Assembly: GCF_011386835.1 (NCBI RefSeq)
Contig: NC_088796.1
Location: 82,605,468-82,669,467, forward strand
DNA: 64,000 nucleotides
DNA from: Chrysemys picta bellii
Taxonomy: Eukaryota; Chordata; Testudines; Emydidae
Direction: 5' to 3'
In this document: piece after piece, positions 9,208 through 21,740 of the stretch
Position numbering within the stretch: position 1 is the stretch's first letter
Layout of the letters: every line of letters begins with the position of its first letter
The notes under the pieces: model-generated
The model's input: the letters and a program-made list of their open reading frames with translations, nothing else
Databases searched by the model: none
Told to the model about the DNA's origin: nothing
Position numbers and translations under genes: made by a program

Positions 9208-10085
9208 ACGTAAGAACAGCTAAACTGGGTCAGACCAAAGTATCCTGTCTGCTGACCAATGCCAGGTGCCCCATAAAGAATGAACAGAACAGGTAATCAT
9301 CAAGTGATCCATCCCCTGTCGCTCATTTCTAGCTTCTGGCAAACAGAGGCTAGGGACACCATCTCTGCCCATCCTGGCTAATAGGCATTGATCGATCTAT
9401 CCTCCATGAATTTATTTAGTTCTTTTTTTGAATCCTTTTATAGTTTTTGCCTTCAAAACATCCTCTGGCAAGGAGTTCCACAGGTTGACTGTGCATTGTG
9501 TGAAAAAAATACTACTTTTTGTTTGTTTCAAACCTGCTGCCTATTAATTTCATTTGATGACTCTTAGCTCTTGTGTTATGAGTAGGAGTGAATAACACTT
9601 CCTTATTTACTTTCTCCATACCAGTCATGATTTTATAGACCTCTGTCGTATCCCCCGTTAGTCATCTCTTTTCCAGGTTGAAAAGTCCCATTCTTATTAA
9701 TCTCTCCTCATATGGCAGCCGTTCCACACCCCTAATCATTTTTGTTGCCCTTTTCTGAACCTTTTCCAATTCCAATATATCTTTTTTTGAGATGGGGCGA
9801 CCACATCTGCACACAGTATTCAAGATGTGGGCATACCATGGATTTATATAAAGGCGATATGATATTTTCTGTCTTATCTATTCTGTTCTTAATGATTCCC
9901 AACATTCCGTTCGCTTTTTTGACTGCCGCTGAACATTGAGTGGATGTTTTCAGAGAACTATCCACAATGACTCCAAGATCCAAGTGAGTGATAACAGCTC
10001 ATTTAGACACCATCATTTTATATGAATAGTTGTGATTATGTTTTCCAATGTGCATTACTTTGCATTTATCAACATTGAAAAAAGT
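9208..10085 (-). mobile_element. Old CR1 LINE fragment (3' part)
   Basis: The minus strand encodes recognisable CR1 reverse-transcriptase C-terminal sequence ([34 protein letters not shown]) and ends at 9208 in the CR1-type terminus (+ strand ACGTAAGAAC). It resembles the C terminus of the ORF2 at 387-3215 but is broken by several frameshifts and is clearly older. The + strand text AACTGGGTCAGACCAAAG matches the tails at 11812 and 29164. Confidence 0.88.
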
Positions 10086-11811
10086 GGACTTTCTGTTTTG
10101 TTTTGTGTTTCCAAAGCTCTTGAGCACCTCTAACCTTCCATAAACTTCAGTGGACTTTGTGGATGCTCATCACTTCTGAAAATAAAGCCATTTATTTTTA
10201 GTTTCCCAAAATATAGGTTTAGGAGCTTAACTTTAGGCACTCAGTTATGAAAATATGGCTGTGAAATTTCAGCTTCATAAGAATGAATGCATACAGCTAT
10301 GTTAGCAAACTTGAAAGTAGCACAGTTACATGTGATCCTGAGCAGTTGGACTGTTACTACAGCCCTTTGGAATATTTGAAATTAACATCGTGCAAATTAT
10401 CTTCAAAAGATTATCAGTGGTAAGTGATATATGTCCTGGGCAAAATTTTATAGTGCTTGGGATATGTGAACTTGCCTTGAGCTGCCAGGATTTAGACAGG
10501 GAAATGACATCTGGTCAAGATGACCGGGAGCAGTGGAGGGCAGACAGTTAACAAGACAGCTTCATCCAGATGTGAAGCAATGCAGCATACAATAGCAGTG
10601 GGAGGACTGCCTGAAGCAGTATACTGAATTCAGAAACTGGAAGCATTCACACAAACCTTATAATGGTATAATTCATTCCAAAATAAGAGTCATGTCACTT
10701 CCAAAGCATACTGATTAAAGTGGGATAAAACACCAGAGAAATAGAAAAAAGAATTTTTGTGCATGTGGTCATAAGGCAGCTTATGCTGTAAAAGCTAAAG
10801 GTATACCAGAAAGCCTTTCCCATATAGGCAAGCCCTTAAACAGTGGTGTAAGTTGCTGCATACAAGATGTTCTGAAAACAGATGTAAGTATTAAAGTAGT
10901 AATTTGAGCATGTTAAATCTACTTCATTCACAGAGAGGATAGGAGAGCTGAACGGAGCAAAAAATGGTTCCATGGCTGGCTGAAAAAAAACCATGTGCAG
11001 TGGGAGAAAGTATCTCACTCATCTACCTGTGGTGATGCAAGCAACTTACACGTGGACATTCACGCTTTGAACACGGACGTCACCGCATTAGACTTCCCAA
11101 AGCTTTGCTCCCTTTTCACGTTACAGACCTATATGGCAGAAACACATATAGTTTTACTATACATTAGCTAACCTTTGAAAATGTATTTTCAATACATCAA
11201 AATCATGTGTTTATACTACTGATTATAATCATATATACACATGATGCTATAATTTACTTTGATATAGAACTATCAAATTTATTTTTATCAGGTTTATATA
11301 TGATTAATGTATCAGAAGTGTGTCTGGATATATGAGTCACTGAGTTGGTCCATGTATCTGTCATCCATGTATCTGTCAACATGTATTATGTCATGGTGAC
11401 CCTATAGGCACTTGAAAGCTGTTGCTAGCAGGGTGTGCAGTGTTTCACCTCCTAAACACAGTGAACTGATATGAATGAATCATACTTTGCAAAGGTTTCA
11501 GTGAATTAGGGCCTAGCTGTATCAGTGACTCTCTCTGCTCTTTTCTGTGGCTGCTGTGCTGTCGATGTTTTTAGAGACAGAGCCAAGATTTGAGATGTTG
11601 ATGCTCAGAACAAAGTATTTTTAGTGGAGGGCTCATGACTATAGGATTCATTTTTGTGTGAGATAAGGCTGAGCCTGAATTTCACTTCCTTAAGAACACA
11701 ATATAAGGTGCATCTTTTTGAAAGGACATTGCTTGTTTACAATGTATGTTGGAGTTGACAAATTCCTTTATGTCTTCTATTAAAAACTCCTTACCATATA
11801 CAAATTTTAAA
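10086..11811. other. No gene recognised
   Basis: A+T-rich, no conserved coding frame, no repeat I can identify. Confidence 0.45.
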
Positions 11812-12056
11812 AATACATAAGAACAGCCATACAAGGTCAGATCAAAGGTCCATCTACCCAGTATCCTGTCTTCCGACAGTGGCTTATACCAGGTGCCCCA
11901 GAGGGAATGAACAGAACAAGTAATCAAGAGATCTATGCCCTGTGGCCCATTCCCAGCTTCTGGCAAACAGGCTAGGGGCACCATCCCTGCCCATCCTGAC
12001 TAATAGCCATTGATGGACCTATCCTCCGTGAACTTGTCTAGTTCTTTTTTTGAACA
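11812..12056 (-). mobile_element. CR1 LINE 3' tail
   Basis: On + the segment begins ATACATAAGAACAGCCATAC and continues with GGTCCATCTACCCAGTATCC and CAGGTGCCCCAGAGGGAATG, the same sequence as the 9208 and 29164 tails. Only the last 245 bases of the element are present. Confidence 0.85.
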
Positions 12057-14468
12057 GTTTACATATTTATAGTCTTTATTGTCTGTATGAAATAAATTTT
12101 CACACTTGGCTTTAGCTAGTTACACTTTCATTTTCCTAGAGCTTCTGTTTCAAACATTTCAGGGGAATGTTTGTGTACAAACCGTTTTTACACTCTAACA
12201 CTTAAAGTTGTGGAAACATTTCTCTTGGCCTTAAGTTTTATAAAAAAACTTATTTTTACAAAATTGTAAATTTGGACTTTAAAGCTAGTTTTCCCCCAAA
12301 TAGCATCCTAAGATGTGTAACTCACATCTCTGGAAGTCAAACACTGGCACCTGATCATTGAAAAAAATCTGCTGAGGAGGAAGAAAGAAAATTATTTCTA
12401 GAGAGAGACTGACTGTTGCATCTTTTCGTATCGTATGATGCCAATTGTTACACTGGTGGTAGCATATAAAATATATTTTCAATATCCTCTCTATATTTTC
12501 TATATTATAGGAGTTCCACCTTTATTATAATTGCATTTGTAAGGCTTCCACTACCCTAGCATCAGGCACAAAATAAAGAAGGCATGTGTCTGGCTGAGGA
12601 CCATGGTCTTAACTTTTTTTTATTGTGCAATCACTACTGTTGCGCAAAAGCTTGTGCGATTACGAGTCTTGCATTCTGCCATAAAGGTTGAAAGACTTGG
12701 GCATAAGCTCCTCTCTAGTGGTAGATAATCATACAGGCAAGGGAACTCTCCAGTGAATGTCATGTCCCTGACCTTTGAGAGTTTTCTCCTGGGCTCTGTG
12801 AGAGACCATCTCCCTATTGTTTGCATCTGTTGTGATAAGTTGAAAGACAGTGTTCTATGCAGTGGTGGCTTGAGGACGTTTTTATTGTGGGCACTAACTT
12901 GATTTGGCTTGACTTGTGTTCACTATTTTAAGGGCACTTTTGAGAACTCTTCTCCAATGAAATCCTTCTTCTATTTGAAGCCTCTTACAGGAATATATGC
13001 ACATGTACTATAAAATGTGATGCACTGGAACAGCTGTCCCACTGGTATCCTTACTTGATGGAATAGCTCCTTCAGATGAACAGCTATAATAGTATAGATT
13101 GGGATCAACATATGTTTATTTTACTTTCAATTTATTTTCTCCTTTTTCCAAGTTGGTTAGTGCCTCAGGGGCCACAATGGCAGAACCTCTACTGTGTCTA
13201 TGCAATAACTAGGCACTAAGCTGTTGTAGGCTGTAAAGATTAGAACCAATATCTGGAAATTAATCCATAATTGTAAAAGGAGCCAGTGTTATATGAAATC
13301 ACTGATAAGATGTGCAACTTGTTAAATTTTTTTTGCAGAATAGGTGAGCTAATATGTGCTGAACCCAACCTGTACTTCCAGGAGTAACAGAGTAGTTCTC
13401 CAAAGAGGGCATTATAGCAGTCAGCCCTGCAGGGCATGATTGCTTGGATATATCTAGATACGTATATGACCCTTATTTCTATGACGTAATTAACTAGTAT
13501 CACCATAGGCTGGACCATGTGTGAAAGAAAAGGGCACAACTCCCACTTCTGATGATTGGAAGGAGAAATATGCATGGTGGGTATTTTTTTATTATTATTA
13601 CTCTTGCTGCTACATAGATGTGTTGGAGCAGCACTGTATCTAGTATGACTCCAAAGGTTGTATCAAACTTGACTACCAGGAGCAGATACCCTCTGTGGCT
13701 GATATGCAGAGTTTCTCTTTTCACCACTGTTGCCTTACTCGGGTTAATCTTTCTAATTTGTTTTCATCCTGATACTTATTTTTTTTTCATGAACTTAGGT
13801 AATTGGATGTTTGTTTGCTCTGATGAGAAAGATGTAGAGCAGGGCATCGTAGTTTTGGACTAAAATCCACAGCATTTTTTAGTCTCCCGTAGAAGTTGGA
13901 AACTTAGAGACAGGACTGAACCCTGACTCTTCTCTGTCCCAGGAGATCTTACTTATGGAAACTGTCCCCATTGGATCTCTATGATGAAATGAGCAAAGCA
14001 TGCTTGATGTAATTTAATTTCACCCTGCTATGTCAAGTCATCAACACTGCACAGTCAGCAGGCTGTATAGTTATCAATGAACGTACCACTATTAGAGCAA
14101 TTGTTAATTCTTTAGCTATAGATAAGCAAATTGTTGTCTCCATCCCATATCCTCATCTTCAGCCTGATTGGGGGCTGTCTAAGAAATCCACCTGTTTTGT
14201 CAACAATAAAAGTGTTACAATATATTGTATATTCTGAATAGATATTGAAAATGTTTCTCTTATTATGGGGACCCTTTCTGCAGGTCCTAAGCAGCTGTAA
14301 GAGCATTTTTCTGCTTGTACCTAAGTTTTTGGGAGTTGATCAGCTTGTGTGTAATAAATGGGTACCTTTCCTATTGGCCCCTCCATGACAGGTTGGATTG
14401 TGTAGGACATGTAGCCTCTCAGAGTTCCGCTTGCTCTACGAGGATGCCTAGGAGTATAGTCTGTACCA
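12057..14468. other. No gene recognised
   Basis: No supported gene. Scattered short open frames (the longest 111 codons at 13240-13575 on -) lack splice signals, motifs or start context and look like chance. Confidence 0.45.
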
Positions 14469-14570
14469 TAGAATTGGAATATACTTTTAATAGATTATAA
14501 AACTGGTAGGGGGACCATTGTGATTGCCTAATCCGACCTTCTGTGTTACTAGTAAGTGGACCATAATTAG
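14469..14570 (-). mobile_element. Candidate old CR1 3' tail
   Basis: The + strand text AGATTATAAAACTGGTAGGG..GGACCATTGTGATTGCCTAA resembles the 3' end of CR1 subfamilies, as at 295-360. It is diverged and short. Confidence 0.5.
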
Positions 14571-14683
14571 TGTGCTCTGTTTGCTTTTTGGTAAATAATT
14601 AGGAAAAGTACACTTTCGCTGTATTATCTAACTCACCCAGGAAAGTCAGTGGCATTGGATTAGGTATAAACTAGTGTAGATTC

Positions 14684-14735
14684 TTCAAGTGATTGTCACA
14701 TGTATTCCTCTCCTCATGTGTGCGCACACACACAA
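14684..14735. repeat. Candidate DIRS-type terminal fragment
   Basis: TTCTTCAAGTGATTGTCACA followed by TGTATTCCTC and a GTGTGCGCACACAC run resembles the terminal repeats of turtle DIRS-like elements as I know them. Very short; could be chance. The following 350 bases to 15,080 hold nothing I recognise. Confidence 0.3.
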
Positions 14736-15080
14736 AAGCATATGCTGTGAAAATGTAGCATTTTTGAACAGTTTTATATTAGTTGTTTTGTCTTCAGTGG
14801 AGCTATGCGGACTTATACCCACTGAGGCTCTGACCCAGGGTATATATTTTAATAACTACCTCCATAAATACAGATCAGTGTGTAGTCCCATTGCTTTCAA
14901 GGAGATTATTTGCATGATTAACTTGTACAGAATGTAGTTTTCTGTAACTTTGGTTTCAGGATTTCTCATTTCTGCTGTCAGTAGTTTACATAAATTTTGA
15001 AGTACGAGAAGGTTTTTGTGGGATGAAAGTACATTTAGGTCTAGAATGAGATCTCATGCATATCTGGCATCTTCTTATGA

Positions 15081-15600
15081 TTGTCTTTCTGTCCACTGAA
15101 ACTTAACATGACCAAAGCTGATCTTTTTCCTGAAGTCTTGCCTTTATCTATCCCGTGTCACACACAAATGTCTGTGTGCTTTCTCACATCATCCATTATA
15201 CATTTGAAAAATTTCCAGTCAAAATCTCTAAAGCTAATACTTCACGGTATTTCTCAAGCCTCTCCTCAAAGCTCACCTCTGCCATAATGTATACAGAAAA
15301 CAGCTATCTGATATGAATAATCAAGTGATGAGTTGCGTTTACTGATTGGCTAAGAAATAAGCACACAGTCTGTGCTAAAGCATCTTATTACTGCTGCCTC
15401 TGTCCTTCTCATGACCACTTGTTTGTTTCATCTATCTCTTATATCTTGTCTTCTTTAGATGGTCAGGTTTTTGGTACAGAGGCTGTTATTTGGTATGTCT
15501 TTGAACGGTGCCTAGCACATTGGGCCTGGACCTGCTTGAGGCTTCTAGACGCTACCACAATATCAATGTCAAATTATAATAGTAATAAATAAATGGGGTA
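15081..15600 (+). mobile_element. Candidate ancient LINE (L2/CR1-like) remnant
   Basis: The sequence CTCTCCTCAAAGCTCACCTC near 15260 encodes the Leu-Lys-x-His-Leu pattern found at the C terminus of L2-type reverse transcriptases, and GGTGCCTAGCACATTGGGCC near 15508 followed by an AATAATAAATAAAT tail near 15,575-15,595 is the common 3' end of an ancient amniote LINE family. Diverged; family name uncertain. Confidence 0.5.
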
Positions 15601-17100
15601 AGCAGGAACCCAGTGATATTCTCTCTAAGGCAGGGGGTCAGTATTGGAGGGGGCATCACTTTCAACACACCTATTCGTTCTAGCCTACTTGTTTTTTGGG
15701 TAAATTGGAACACACTCAGTGTGAATGTTTGCACTGTAGTGTTTTAAGTTGCAAATATCAGTGATGGAATTAACTTTTTTTTTTTAAATGTAAAAAGAAA
15801 CAAAATGGTGGTTTTAACTCATCCCTTCAACATCTTGTCATTAGCACTTTTTAGAAGACTAAATGTTTCAGGACCAAATTATGCAGACTTAATTCAATCA
15901 AAGCTTCTTTGGGATTTGTGACTGAATAAAGATTTTAGGATTTTGCTAGGAGAGATTTTGACTTTCCTTTTCGTACCACATAACTTCTTCCTCTGTGATT
16001 GCAGCTCATAATCTGATTTTTAAAAACAAGCTAAGCATGCTGTTTGTAAATTTTTTTTTTTTTTTAGTCATTACTAATCCAAAATAGGTATACCAAGAGG
16101 TATTAATTCCTAGTAACAGTATATTGTTTTTAGACTCACTTTTGTAGTAGCTAAATGTACAGTATATGCAAAACACTTCAAGCAATCATCTGCATCATTT
16201 CAGTGAAAGGTCTGTTTGTAGTAATTACATGATTTACTAGAAATCAAAGAGGAACAAACCCAGTGAGTTACACAGAATTTTAAATGCACTCATTTCTCTG
16301 AATTGCAGGGTTTCAGTACTAGTTACTAAGAACACATTCTGAATACCACCTTACAGTCTTACACAGATTTTAATGTTAAAAGGGGAAGGGAAAGAACCTC
16401 ATCATTGGTAAACTTCAGGAATGTTGACTCTAATTAAAATCAGAAAATGATGTCTGCAGTTCTGTCACTATGTGGAACAGCAAAAATAGTGCAAGTGCTA
16501 TAATTGAGAGGCAGTGTTACATTAATGCGGGTTATTCAGTAAGATAGTGCTAAAATAATTATATACGGTTAATATATTGTGTCATGTCTTTCTTTAGGTC
16601 TAAACTTAAGGTATTGAAACAGTCAGGGTTAGATTTTCTTGAGAATTTTGACATCCAGATTATAGGATAAACAAAAATCATATTTTTTCATAGTAGGAAA
16701 ACTTAACTGTCCAATTAGTAGGGAAAATAATCATTTAAAATGTATAATCTAAACAAGATTACTGTATCAAAGAAATGATAAGGATAGAAAATGTCATTTC
16801 TGTTTTCATCAAATGAAACAATATTATTCCTAATATTACAGTAATTTTGTAAGAGTTTTTTCTCAGTGAGGAGTGAATTTGAAAGTTAAAAATGATATAG
16901 AGGAAGCTGAGTTTTTAATCCAGTCATTGCAGTTCTTTAAAGAAATACTTCCTTAATACAGCTCATTGTGCAAATAACTTTAAAATACAAATACTGTGGG
17001 AACTGGCTCAACTCTTTTTATCCCTTTAACATACAGTACTTGCAATATATTCTGTGTTCCATTAAATGTCAACATTTACCCACAGATACCACGGAGTGAC
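15601..17100. other. No gene recognised
   Basis: A+T-rich sequence with T-runs (15777-15787, 16050-16067). No gene or identifiable repeat. Confidence 0.45.
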
Positions 17101-17350
17101 ATGGAGTATAATCCTCAAAACCCACTTCAATGCACTACCCAAAAAGCTGGGTTGTTAGCTGGAGATGGCAGGATTTGCATTATTGGATTGTACTGGTGAT
17201 TCATATGTCCCAGTATCTTGTCATGAGCAGTGGCCAGGACCAGATGCTCCAGAGTAATGTGCAAGAAACCCTACAGTTGGTAGTTATGAGAGAACCGTCT
17301 CCAGAGAAAGATTCCTCCGAATCTCCAGTAGTTATAGGTGACTTAGGCTC
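17101..17350 (+). repeat. Candidate old interspersed repeat
   Basis: The stretch AGCAGTGGCCAGGACCAGAT .. GTGCAAGAAACCCTACAGTT resembles a dispersed turtle repeat that I recall near LINE 3' regions, but I cannot name it. A frame of 96 codons crosses it and is not supported by other evidence. Confidence 0.3.
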
Positions 17351-18690
17351 TGTTTATATCCCTTCCAAACTCTTGTTTGTTTCTTGCTGTTTGACTGTGT
17401 GCAGGAGCTTATCTTTATGACACAGAGGGGATGCCCATGCCATATGCAGGTGTCCAAATTATCCCTGTGACCCAGTGCAACAGAACCACATCTATTGTGA
17501 GCAATATCAATGGGATTTGGGTCAGGTTGTGGTTGAGCAAGGCCAAAAGTCTGACTGTCTTAATATATCCACGTTGAGATATCTTCCCTTTTTTGAAGTA
17601 ATAATTTAGAGTCCTTTTCTGAGTAGTACTCGAATGCTTAGCCTTAATTGGACTTAATGATTATTGTCTTAAATAAAAATCACATTTACTAGAGAAAATA
17701 AAGAGAAAGTAATTAACAAATTATGCTAAACAGATACTTAGGGTAAAACACTGTGATAAGCATTGCTGGTTAGGCCTGACCCTTGCTTAGGCAAATGAAA
17801 ACCTCACATAACAGAGTCTCCCCCCCCAACCCCCAACAGCCATACCTTCTTTGTGTTTCAGTATCTCTGTCTGGAAATTTGTGATATGACCCAACAAACT
17901 AGGCCCAGGGTCAAGATCTCGCTGTTTAACCAGTGATCTTCTGTTTATAGCGCTTTTGGGCTTAATGAGTCCAGGTTTTAAGTCTTTATTAACATGTTGA
18001 ATATTAACTCATTCTTCAGCTCAGACTTAAATATGTATACCATAAATGTGCATTTAAGTTCCCTTAGTCTATGCCTCCGGATACATAATACTTCCTCTAA
18101 TTTTTGTGAATGCATATAAAATTATTTTTACTCATTTCAAAGCACTCTGAATCTGTGTAAGTATTAGTCTGTAAATTGAATTTAGAAACCTTACATACAC
18201 ACAACCAATTAAGGAATACAGAATACTTACAAATACCTTTCAAAATATCTCGTCCCCTTAATGTATGAGAAAATATTTTGCTTTTGGAAGCATCTTTTAG
18301 TATGTTAATGATTTCTTCATCCTAATGGTCTGTTTTCCATTTAATTTGTCTGATAGCATTATATTTATACATGCACTAAAATTTGTATTGCAAATAAAAT
18401 TCATACTAGTCTCTCAGGGAGCACTGATAATCTCTATCATCAAATTAAATGTAAACAAATAGGACAAAGTAAACTATAATGGGGATTTAGAACCCTCGCT
18501 TGAACTTGAAGTTGGGGAGTGAGACAAAACTGAGATCCCCTGGAAACTCTTTGTCAGTTTAAAAAAGAAGAAAAGTGCTGAGATATTCTTGAGACTGTGT
18601 GCTCGTGTTTGCGTGTTAACAGAAACCTTGAGTTCATAACTCCTTTTTAAGGAATGAAAAAAGTGAAAATCACTAAGGAATAGGAGGTCG
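17351..18690. other. No gene recognised
   Basis: A+T-rich, nothing identifiable apart from short C-runs near 17821. Confidence 0.45.
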
Positions 18691-18858
18691 CTTGTGGTAT
18701 GTCTACACTTTAAATCCTGTCAGTGCAGGGGTTCTCCTGTTGGGATAGGTAATCTACCTTCCCAGCGTTTTATGTCAGCTTAACAATGCTGCTCAGCAGT
18801 GTGGATTTTTCACATCCCTGACCAACATAGTTAAACTGGCCTAATTTTCTGGTGTAGA
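18691..18858. mobile_element. Candidate MITE
   Basis: The ends TGGTATGTCTACACTTTA and, inverted, CTGGTCTACACCAGAAAATT resemble each other, and the size (about 170 bp) suits a non-autonomous DNA element. The GTCTACAC core is shared with the Harbinger ends and with the element at 58860-59131. Confidence 0.5.
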
Positions 18859-19435
18859 CCAGAACTTATGATGAAGAAGAAAAGTGAAACAAATCCATTG
18901 AACATCAAGTACTGGTCTAGGTGCTTGTTTTGCCAGCAATGTACTGTTGGCACAGTGCCATAACTCATCTCTGAGGACAAGCTATTTTCATGTAAACTTC
19001 CCCGTTTATTTGGACACACCTGCCCACAAGTTGACAATGTGTTGTCTTTCTGATTTACAATTTATGTCACTTTTGATGTTTCGGATTAAAGCCAAGTCAG
19101 AGAATAAATCCTAGAATTGTCTGATGGGATTTTCCTTTAGAATGGTATCTGTAAAAGAAGTTGATCCAAAAGATCTAATTGATTACAATTCCTCTTCATA
19201 GGCATTTCTGTAATATCTTTTCCCTATGTCTTTAGGAAGATAATATTTTTCTTTGTCCCCATTGATCAAATACTTAGCTATATCTGTGAGAATGTATCCT
19301 TTTACCCAGTTCCCTGGTAGCTAGGAATTTAAAACAATATTAGTTCTCTCCCACAGTTCTGTTTGTTAGCTGTTTGAAATAACATCTGAGTTATGTAATT
19401 TAGTCATATAACTGAAGTATGCAGTTTGTCAGGCT
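18859..19435. other. No gene recognised
   Basis: A+T-rich, nothing identifiable. Confidence 0.45.
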
Positions 19436-19699
19436 TTTAAGGAATGCACAAAGAAGGCTAGAGAATCAAGACTCAAGCTGTTTCTTGTGGAAGGTCTGAG
19501 ATCAGCTTCCAATACAGAGACTATGAAGGAAGAGGGGTCTTCAGTCATGCCTCAAGTGCTCTGGAGATGAGGAAGATCTTTGAGCCACAGAGGTCTTAAG
19601 AGAGCTCACAAAATCAAATCTGAATGTATGATCAACAAAAGATTCATTGGATCACAAAAATGTCTTGGAGATAAGAGCAGTTCACTAAGACTACAAATC

Positions 19700-20040
19700 T
19701 TTCTTCCAATAATAAAAGGACTGTATGTTCAGGCGTTGACGGACAGTTCCACAGCGATGTATTATATAAACAGACAAAGGAGAGCAAGATCAGGCCCTCT
19801 TTGCCAAGAAGCCATAATATGGGAATGGGGCATCCTGAATCATGCCAACATAATAGCACTGCACTTACCAGGAGAGATCAGTGTTCCAGCAGATCAGTTA
19901 AGCAGAAAGAATTTTTCATCCCATGAATGGTCACTGAAAGATGTGATTCTTCATTAGATGTTCCGAGAGTGGGGATTTCTACATATAGACCTGTTCACAG
20001 TCAAGATCAACAGAAAGTATTCCATTTTCTGCTCTTGAGC
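19700..20040 (+). pseudogene. DIRS ribonuclease H remnant (copy A)
   Basis: The frame encodes VQALTDSSTAMYYINRQ, SGPLCQEAIIWEWGI, IIALHLPGE and ADQLSRK..EWSLKDVILH, then FREWGFLHIDLF after a stop. This is the pattern of DIRS-type RNase H (an Asp in TDSSTA, then AD..SR, EWSL and the DLF motif). In the living element it removes RNA during reverse transcription. Broken by stops, for example at about 19,955. Confidence 0.72.
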
Positions 20041-20119
20041 AGAGATGAATATAGGTTTTCTGGAATATGCCTTTCTGATTCCTTGGGTATGTGTCAGATG
20101 TATGCTTTTTTTTCCTGTT

Positions 20120-21354
20120 TCCTCTAAACCCAAGAGTATTAAGGAAAGTGAGGCAAGGCAGAGCTCAAGTCGTCCACATAGCTCCAGCATGGCCTTGTCA
20201 GTTCTGGTTTTTAGATCTTCTCAAGCTTTCAAGGAATCATCTAATAATCCTTCCTCAAAAGGATATCAGTTCTTGAAACTTGGATCTAGTGCTTCATCCA
20301 GACCCCGTGTCTCTGAATTTGACAGCATGGAAGACTTTTGGCTAACACCAGTGATAAGGAATGCTTGCTAGAAGTACATTCTGTACTGTTAGAGTAGAAA
20401 ACTTCCATTAGGAAAACATGCATGACAAAATGGAAGGGATTTTTAATTTGGGTGAAAACAAAAGGATGTGTTCCTACCTCCTCTTCCATTCCACTTATTT
20501 TAGATTACCTTTTATTTTTAAAATACTTGGGTTAAATTTAAGCTCTATTAAAATTCATTTGGTGGCAATTTTGGCTTATTACCCACCAATAGGGAAAAAC
20601 TGAGAAACCTGCTATCAAATGGTCATCAGATTAAAAAAAAAAAAAAAATTTCATGTTTCCTCCACTTAGCAAAATTCTCCTTCATGAGACTTGAATTTAG
20701 TGCTTTGGGGTGTGATGGAACTACCCTTTGAAGTGTTTATCATACTGCACTATTCACCATTTATGAATGAAGGCTGCGTTTTTAGCAGCTGTTACTTTTA
20801 CCCATAGAGTTAGTAAAATCCAAGCTCTCCTGTCTAACCCTCCATGCACTGTTTTTCATGCTGATGGAGTCACAACCTAAGTTCCACCGAAGATGGTTTA
20901 GGATTTTTATATTAACCAGTATATGCACCTACCAGTTTTCTTCCCTTGATCCCATAGTTTTCCAACATAATCTAAACTTCTTACCTCAGATGTTAAAATA
21001 ACTTTTATATTACTTGAACAGAATGAGACCTTTTAAAAAAAAACTTTGATTGTTTGTAGCATTTAGTGGCAGAGCTAAGTGTACATCTGTGTAGTCCCAA
21101 AGGCTAAGTGGATTGTGAGCTATATAAGTACAGCCTATGAGAGTAATAAGATAAACCCTCCATCAAACATTTCAGCTCATTCTACCAGGGCACTGGCCTA
21201 TTCAACAGCATATTTCAGCAAGATCCCTCTGATAGAAATATGTAGAACTGCTGCATGGTCTTCAGTTAATATGTTCATTAGGAACTACTTGTTAGAGGCT
21301 TCATCACGAACAGATGCTCAAGTTGGAAGAGCAGTCCTACAATCTTTGTTCTGA
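20120..21354 (+). pseudogene. DIRS tyrosine recombinase remnant (copy A)
   Basis: Pieces in order: VLRKVRQGRAQVVHIAPAWP with FWFLDLLKL (about 20,140-20,225), LSSIKIHLVAILAYYPP (20,540-20,590), an HRVSKIQAL piece carrying the first catalytic Arg (about 20,800-20,830), and at 21079-21354 a 91-codon frame with AHSTRA (His34, Arg37), ICRTAAWSS (Trp60) and FIRNY (Tyr70). His-x-x-Arg and the nucleophile Tyr are those of phage-integrase-type recombinases. DIRS elements use this enzyme for integration in place of a DDE integrase. Stops and frameshifts separate the pieces, so it is not functional. Confidence 0.75.
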
Positions 21355-21740
21355 TAAATTCCTCTCTCCCACCTTGAAGGAATTACAATGCTTGGTAGCC
21401 ACCATGAGTGGGATTCACATGCACATGAAGTTGAAAAAGAAAAAATGGTTGCTTACCTTACAATAACTGATTCTTTGAGATGGTTTGTGCACGTGGATCC
21501 CATGACCCGCCTTCCATTCCCACAGCTTGGAGCCTTGTCACTAATGCTCCGGGTAGCCAAGGAACTGGTTGGGATCACTCTGCCCCTTAAGCTCTCGGGT
21601 GGAGGACTATGAGAACATGAGTCACACATGTATGACCCTTAAAGGAAACTAGTAGAGAAAAACTTCCAAGTTCCTGGGCAGGGACACCAACATGCCATAA
21701 GTGGGATCCACATGCACAGACGATCTTGAGGACTCATTTC

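Larger units (their letters stand above)
19436..21740 (+). mobile_element. DIRS-like tyrosine-recombinase retrotransposon, copy A (decayed)
   Basis: Coding remnants of ribonuclease H and of the tyrosine recombinase follow each other on the plus strand, in the order known for DIRS elements. The 3' part (about 21,400-21,740) contains GATTCTTTGAGATGGTTTGT and GTGGGATCCACATGCACAGA, related to the terminal sequences at 32,115-32,455. The reverse-transcriptase region seems to be missing. All frames are interrupted. Confidence 0.75.

Noticed and set aside
17130..17420. 96-codon plus frame
   Set aside because: Crosses a likely dispersed repeat and has no recognisable domain or exon boundaries.
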